Part shown: one piece after another, positions 58,681-64,000 of the stretch
How positions within the stretch are numbered: the first letter of the stretch is position 1
How the letters are laid out: the number at the start of each line of letters is the position of its first letter
Assembly: GCA_029204225.1 (NCBI GenBank)
Contig: CM055102.1
Location: 8,691,456-8,755,455 of the forward strand
Source of the DNA: Diphasiastrum complanatum
Taxonomy: Eukaryota > Streptophyta > Lycopodiopsida > Lycopodiales > Lycopodiaceae
DNA length: 64,000 nt
Reading direction: 5' to 3'
Translations under genes and position numbers: made by a program
Notes under the pieces: generated by a model
Seen by the model: only the letters and a program-made list of their open reading frames with translations
Databases searched by the model: none
What the model was told of the DNA's origin: nothing

Positions 58681-59289
58681 GGTGACCCCCTATTGGACTG
58701 GTTGTGAGAATGTCTGGAAAAAATGTTTAGTTGGTAGACCAATTTATAATAGCATCTGTCTTGTCCCTTGAACTCTTCGTCATGTCTTATTTTTCTCTGA
58801 TCACTCATGTCCTTGAGTTCGGTGTATTTCTGCTTCCATATATCTCGCTCCCACTAGGCACTGTTGAAATCATTGGTGGCTCAAATAGTAGCGTATTTCT
58901 GTCTGCTGAGTTTTTCTTGCAACTCCCATTTTTCTGTGTTTTTCTTCTAGCATGAATCTTGCCAACTTTTTGTGTTGCTCCACTGCACGTTGGTTGCTAG
59001 ATGGTTGTGACCCTTCTGCGCTTGGTTCATTTGACGCGTCCATTTCCTGTGAATACATGCAGTCATAGTTTTTCAATCCGCCAGATGCATTAATCCTTGT
59101 ATTAGATCCGGGTGGTATTGGTTAAAAGAGGTCCCTAGTAGTCTGTAGCTCATTGTCTGCCGCAACTAAATTAACAACTCAGGATTTTCCAGGTCCAATT
59201 GGTTTATCAACCTCTTGATCCAACGTAGGCCATACCAAGTTTGGGATCTTAATACCATCCATAGTTCTGATGTCGTGGTCAGATGGCTT
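58681..59289 (-). other. Unassigned part of a gypsy-related region
   Basis: A minus-strand frame at 59076-58870 (KNYDCMYSQEMDASNEPSAE, then QHKKLARFMLEEKHRKMGVA) is protein-like and could be a linker of the gypsy polyprotein, but no domain is seen. Confidence 0.3.
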
Positions 59290-59620
59290 GTGCCCACTAG
59301 GCACGGATCGCATTGCCAATGATGATCGTAATCATAAGCCAAGTTCGCTAAGCTATCTGCGTGCTAGTTTTGATCTCTTGGAACATGCATCCATTCTATT
59401 AGGGGAAAGTTTTGTATGAGTTCTCGAATGGATATGGTGTAAGCTCATAGAATGCGATCACAAATATGATACATCCCGGTCATGTTTCGGATTAGGAGCT
59501 GAGAATCGCCCACGATTCTTAGAGTGTTTATGATAGGTGCGAACTTGATTGCCATGTGTAGGCCAGACATGAGGGCTTTGTATTCGGCAGTATTATTTTG
59601 GTGAATCCTGCCCCAAGTAG
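59290..59620 (-). pseudogene. Second RNase H (archaeal/cellular type) fragment
   Basis: Minus strand: NNTAEYKALMSGLHMAIKFA, INTLRIVGDSQLLIRNMTGM, then, after a TGA, AYTISIRELIQNFPLIEWMH, VPRDQN, a TAG, HADSLANLAYD. The Glu of AEYKAL, the Asp of GDSQL and the Asp of ADSLA are the RNase H catalytic residues. This cellular-type RNase H (aRNH) is carried by Tat-lineage gypsy elements. It lies upstream of the RT rather than after it as in typical Tat pol, so it may come from another copy. Confidence 0.75.
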
Positions 59621-59699
59621 GACGCCTATGCTTGTTAGTCTATTCAGGGTTAGGTCACTTGTGGCTGGAAATTTGCAGATTCTCAACAAGTAATAGGGC

Positions 59700-60266
59700 A
59701 CTTTCAATAGCCCTATTGGAGTGTGTGTTGATCACACTATTTGGCTTCCTAATTGGATTTTGGTGTAAGCTTCAATCGAAGCTAACCTAATTTTTAAGAA
59801 GCTGGTTTTTTTGTGCCAAAAGAAAGCCATCTATCCATTATCTTTTGGTCACTTTGGTTGCAGATTGAAAGACATCTTGTGCTCCTACTTTCAACTCTTT
59901 GTTTGCTACAAAATTTTTGAGTAGATTTGGTTGTGGAAAGGCTCTCTTTCCTATCTACTACAAGCTAAAATGTTGTTGGAGGTAATACTTAGAATTTGTT
60001 TTGCACAGGAACACAGATCATGCTACACAGTAACACAGACAGAAAATCACTCTCCTCAGCAAGCTCACATAGCAACTGTATTTCTCAAAATGAAATTACA
60101 CTGTACATATAGTTGTTCACTCAGGCAACTCATGCATGACCCAGGTTGTCGTTGGCGGGATGTGTGTCCCGTCGACTTGCCTCGTGGCGAGGCCAGCTGA
60201 TCCTTATCCACTGATAGGACCCACAGTACAGTAACACAGTGATTCTAACTTTAATTCTAACTCTCT
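59700..60266 (-). repeat. Probable 3' LTR region of copia element E
   Basis: On the minus strand the pol stop at 60316 is followed after about 45 bases by a purine run (aagggagagag, about 60260-60270) and then a non-coding sequence starting ttagaattaaag. That is the layout of a polypurine tract and 3' LTR. The partner LTR is outside the window, so the borders are unproved. The open frame at 59931-60200 (+) is not credible. Confidence 0.45.
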
Positions 60267-60315
60267 CCCTTAAAGTAGAGTCACTTTGTATACAGTCATA
60301 TACATAGCTTTAAAG

Positions 60316-63300
60316 TCAACAAACTTTAAATACAGAAAGTTTTGATCTAAATTTATCAAACTTTTCTCTAGTAAGTGGCTTAGTGAAAATATCAGCTAGT
60401 TGTTCTTCTGTGCTACAATGAACAACATGAATTTCACGACTCAGCAGCCTCTCACGTATGAAGTGATATTGAATCTCAATGTATTTAGTTCTCGCATGGA
60501 ACACTGGATTCTTTGCTAGTTGAATGCCACTCTGACTGTCACTATGTAAAGTCATGGGATTTTTCTGCTTTATGCCAATTTCTTCCAAGATTTGTCTCAA
60601 CCATATAGCTTCTTGTGCAGCACTACACATTGCCTTATACTTTGCTTCTGTGGTGGAAAGAACGATTGTACTTTGCTTCTTACTAGACCAGGAAAAGCAA
60701 TTACCACAAAACTGGAATATATATCCTGTGGTGGATCTACGATCATCATAGTCACCTCCCCAATCCACATCCACATAGCCACACAACTCAGGTAAACCAT
60801 CATGCTTCTTGTAAATCAAGCCATACTCTGAAGTGCCTTTCACATAACACAAAATGCATTTAGTTGCTTTCCAATGTGTTTCCGTAGGTGCTGCCATAAA
60901 CTGACTTACAATGCCAACAGCATAGCATATATCTGGTCTAGTTGTGGTAAGGTAAATCAAGCTCCCTACTAACTGTCTATATAGCGTAGCATCAAATGAC
61001 TGTGATTCATCAAGCTTAGAAAGCTTTTTACCTGGTTCAATAGGAGTGTATACTGGCTTGCAATCCTGCAACCTAAACCTGTGCAGCAACTCTTTGACAC
61101 CTTCAGGTTGATCCATGAACACTTCTTCTTCTAACTCACCATTTAGAAAAGCAGATTTCACATCCATCTGATGCAAAGGCCAACCAAAATGTGAAGCTAA
61201 AGTAATAAGTAGACGTAGAGTATTCCACTTACACACCGGCGCAAAGGTCTCCTCATAGTCAATGCCTTTATTTTGTGCGTACCCTTTGATTACCAATCTT
61301 GCTTTGTGCTTTGCTATGCTTCCATCTGCATGGTACTTAGTTCTGTATACCCATTTGCAACCAATGGGTTTCTTGCCAACTGGTGGTTCTACTAAGTCCC
61401 ATGTGCTATGCTTAGCAATTGACTCCATCTCCTCTCCCATGGCCTTGATCCAAATGTCATCATCCTTCACTTCACCATAAGTCGAAGATTCTTTGCTTTG
61501 AATAATGTTGGATAACAGAGCATAATCTGCTTCATACCTTTCAGGTAGTATCTTCTTTCTTGTTGATCTTCGTAGCTCTCCCTGGTTAGATGATCCTGGA
61601 AAGTCATCTATATCGCAGCTCTCCATCAATCTCTCAAACCACTTAGGGAGCTTTCTGTCAGGTGATCGGCTTCCTGGTGAAAATGTATCCCACGGTACAT
61701 CCTTCTCCTTGCGTTTGTCACTTGCAATTTCAATCCTTCTTGCACCAAAAGGTTTGTCCCTACCTCTCCAACCTGTTTCATGAGGTTGAGTAGTAGTATC
61801 TTGAGATGTATCCTCTTGTTCATCACTCGGAAGGTCAATGAATGGATCATCATTAGGTGGTATCCTCACTATACCGTTTTTCCTACTGGATGTGTCTATC
61901 TTCTCAGCATCTTCGTCTTCATACATCTTGGATTCATCAAAGATAACATCTCGGCCTATATGGATTTTGTTTTCGACTGGATCAAAACATCTATAGCTCT
62001 TCATGCGATCATCACACCTCAAGTGCATGCACTTGATAGCTTTTACATCAAGTTTATGTCTTTCTTTCTTAGGAATATGTACAAAGGCCTTACATCCAAA
62101 GATTCGCAAGTGGTTTACCTTTGGCTTCTTCTTTGTGAATGTTTCCTCAGGTGTTATTTTTGGTATGGCAATGGTTGGACTTTTATTTTAAAGATAAACT
62201 GCCGTGCTACATGCTTCTGACCAAAAATCTTTTGGTAATTTCATCTCATCTAGCATAGATCTGGCACTTTCCACAATCGTATGATTTTTGCGCTCAGCTA
62301 CACCATTGAGAGCAGGAGTATGAGCTTGCGTAAATTGTCTTTTAATCCCACATTGATCACAAAGATCATTGAAGTCATTAGGCTTATACTCACCTCCACT
62401 ATCTGATCTTAGGATTTTGATCTTCTTACTTGTCTGATTTTCGACCAAGTTTTTGAAGTTCTTGAAGTTATCAAAAGCATCTGATTTCTTCTTCAAGAAG
62501 TAGATCCACGTCTTACGTGACATATCATCAATAAAGATCATGAAATAGAAGGCTTTTCCTAAGGACATGGTCTTCATGGGCCCGCATAAATCTGTGTGGA
62601 TTAAATCCAGGATGTTCTTTGCTCTTGCAACACCCCTTTTATTGAACTTCTCTCGATGTTGCTTCCCATATATACAAGATTCGCACATCGATTTCAAGTG
62701 ATCTTCTATTGTAGGCAATCCTGTTACCATCCCCAATTTTCTCATCAAACCGAGGCTTCCCAAGATCAAGTGACCAAGCCTCTTGTACCACAACTCAATT
62801 TGCGAAGGAACGGATGATACAAGTCTATGTTGCCCCTTGATTGTAGCATTCAACCTGTACAATTTTGTATTGGGCTCTCTTACTCCATTCGCAATAACTT
62901 TGAACTTTTGGTTCGCATCCTTCACAAAGCAACGATCATGGGCAAATTCTACTTTCAACTTTTGATCAGTAATGACTCCAACAGAAAGTAGATTTTTCTT
63001 CAAACCTGGTACATAAAGTACCTCCCTGATCATCCTGCTTTTGCCATCAGGAAGTTGGATTGAAACTGTGCCTATCCCCTTGATCATGCACACTTCACCA
63101 TTTGCTTGTGAAACAGATGTCCCATTATCCAATGCCTTCAAACTACTGAACCAGTTCTTGTTACCTGTCATGTGTCTTGTGGCTCCTGAGTCAATATACC
63201 ATGCTTGATCATCTTGATTAGATGACAATGCAGATATGAAGATGCTAGAGTCTTCAATCTCACCTTCATCGACAAGGTTACCTGCTTGTTTTGGTTTTCC

Positions 63301-63651
63301 CTTGCTTTGTTCCGCCAGGAATTTGCGACATTCACTCTTCTAGTGGCCCTTTTTACCACAATGGAAGCACTTGCCTTTCTTTTTAGTTTTGCTGGAAGAT
63401 CTCTCATCCTCCTGAGACTTGGCAAATTGCTATTTAGTCTTCTTCTTGCCCTTGCCCTTGCCTTGTTTTTGGCGTGTTGCAAGTGCCTGATCATCAGTAT
63501 TTTGATGTCTAGCTTTCACCATTTCTCGTCGTTGCTCTTCCTGCATCAAGATTCCTGTGAGCTCGTCAAAGGTTGGCAATCTTTTTCTTGATGCTATTTC
63601 GCTCACAAATATCTGATAGGGTTCTGCAATGTCGCATACTGCATTATGCAC
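60316..63651 (-). pseudogene. Copia element E gag(part)-pol, with in-frame RT deletion
   Basis: One reading frame can be followed over 1,100 codons, interrupted only by TAG (63430), TAG in the zinc knuckle (~63341) and TAA (62188-62190). In order: gag end (LPTFDELTGILMQEEQRREM), knuckle CFHCGKKGH-stop-KSEC, protease WYIDSGATRHMTG (63200), pre-integrase LWYKRLGH...CESCIYGKQH, integrase with its catalytic residues (HTDLCGPM, RSDSGGEY, AERKN), linker with VIFDESKMYE, RT start (GKKPIGCKWVYRTKYHADGS, DVKSAFLNGELEEEVFMDQP), then directly VKELLHRFRLQDCKPVYTP, and RNase H (YVDVDWGGD, TEAKYKA with E to K-adjacent change, HSDSQSG). About 119 codons including YVDD are missing at ~61100 without loss of frame. 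It cannot reverse-transcribe. Confidence 0.9.
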
Positions 63652-64000
63652 CAGTCTGAGGCCTGGAGCAGGGTCGCCCTACTGAATCCATGACTGTAGA
63701 GTGTTCAGTCAGGAAATTTCGTGGAGAAACGATGATTTTAGCTCAACTTGACAAAGTGGCTTTTTCACCTTTTTACCGCAAATCTGCTAGGTTAACTGTC
63801 TGGAGACAAATCTCTGACACAAACCTCAGAATCTCTCCATGGCTCATTGACAATGTGATTAGCTTCCTTCCTGTCCTTACGGCATCCAAAACGGTGCACA
63901 AACAGCGAAGAAATCACCAGTTATGTATTAAAACCGTAACCCCAAGTCCGGTTTCAATATTCAGCTGGCTTTGAAATTGTCAATTTTTCACCAAATTTTT
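63652..64000. other. Window edge, non-coding as far as seen
   Basis: Right of 63690 the gag similarity of element E ends abruptly. The open frame at 63690-63974 (+) has no recognisable relatives. A junction with another repeat or an internal deletion of gag is likely. Confidence 0.35.

Overview
This is nuclear DNA of a land plant. The clearest single-copy host gene is an EPFL-type secreted signalling peptide (exons at about 17.1 and 18.0 kb), a family known from land plants. The rest is an AT-rich, repeat-dense landscape of Ty1/copia and Ty3/gypsy retrotransposons with tRNA-iMet and tRNA-Asp primer sites, a CACTA DNA transposon, and short spliced genes with GT-AG introns. The species cannot be named from the sequence. 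No CRISPR, operon or other prokaryotic feature is present.

Layout. 0-5 kb: duplicated non-coding repeats, a decayed copia integrase/RT fragment (+), then the 5' end of a gypsy element (probable LTR, tRNA-Asp primer site, gag). 7-13.6 kb: two truncated copia elements on the minus strand (A and B), each with primer site and LTR sequence, B broken against the LTR of A. 13.6-14.1 kb: a copia gag scrap and an alternating purine/pyrimidine tract. 15-18.5 kb: a more GC-rich host segment with the EPFL gene. 19 kb: a gag scrap.

20.08-27.87 kb is the most unusual part: a 7.8 kb segment bounded by inverted 28-bp ends that are themselves palindromic, flanked by TA on both sides. It carries four spliced or promoter-bearing genes in two convergent pairs: two on + (a possible beta-grasp protein, and a protein that starts with an exact copy of the histone H3 tail followed by RS, poly-Q, basic and poly-Pro segments) and two on - (an unrecognised protein and a large DDE-transposase-like protein). 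A GC-rich stem-loop lies between the convergent pairs. I read it as a DNA transposon of a type I cannot place, recently decaying through a few nonsense and frameshift changes.

28-46 kb: duplicated non-coding DNA; a copia gag/protease remnant (+); a nearly intact young copia element C (30,888-37,123, LTRs about 99% identical, TSD GAAG) with one 1-nt deletion near the end of its polyprotein; a perfect 41-bp inverted repeat; gypsy protease and copia RT/RNase H fragments, one interrupted by a leader-LTR piece of the C family. 46.74-51.63 kb: a CACTA element with dense subterminal repeats, a Transposase_24/TnpA-like gene and a small signal-peptide-like exon. 52.9-59.6 kb: coiled-coil and gypsy-related remnants, including a gypsy pol whose 848-bp middle segment is cleanly inverted. 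60-64 kb: a long minus-strand copia element (E) whose reading frame has lost the RT catalytic segment by an in-frame deletion.

Genes work together only within elements: gag, protease, integrase, RT and RNase H of each retroelement form one polyprotein, and the four genes of the 7.8-kb element presumably serve its mobility. All homology statements come from reading motifs by eye; no database search was run.
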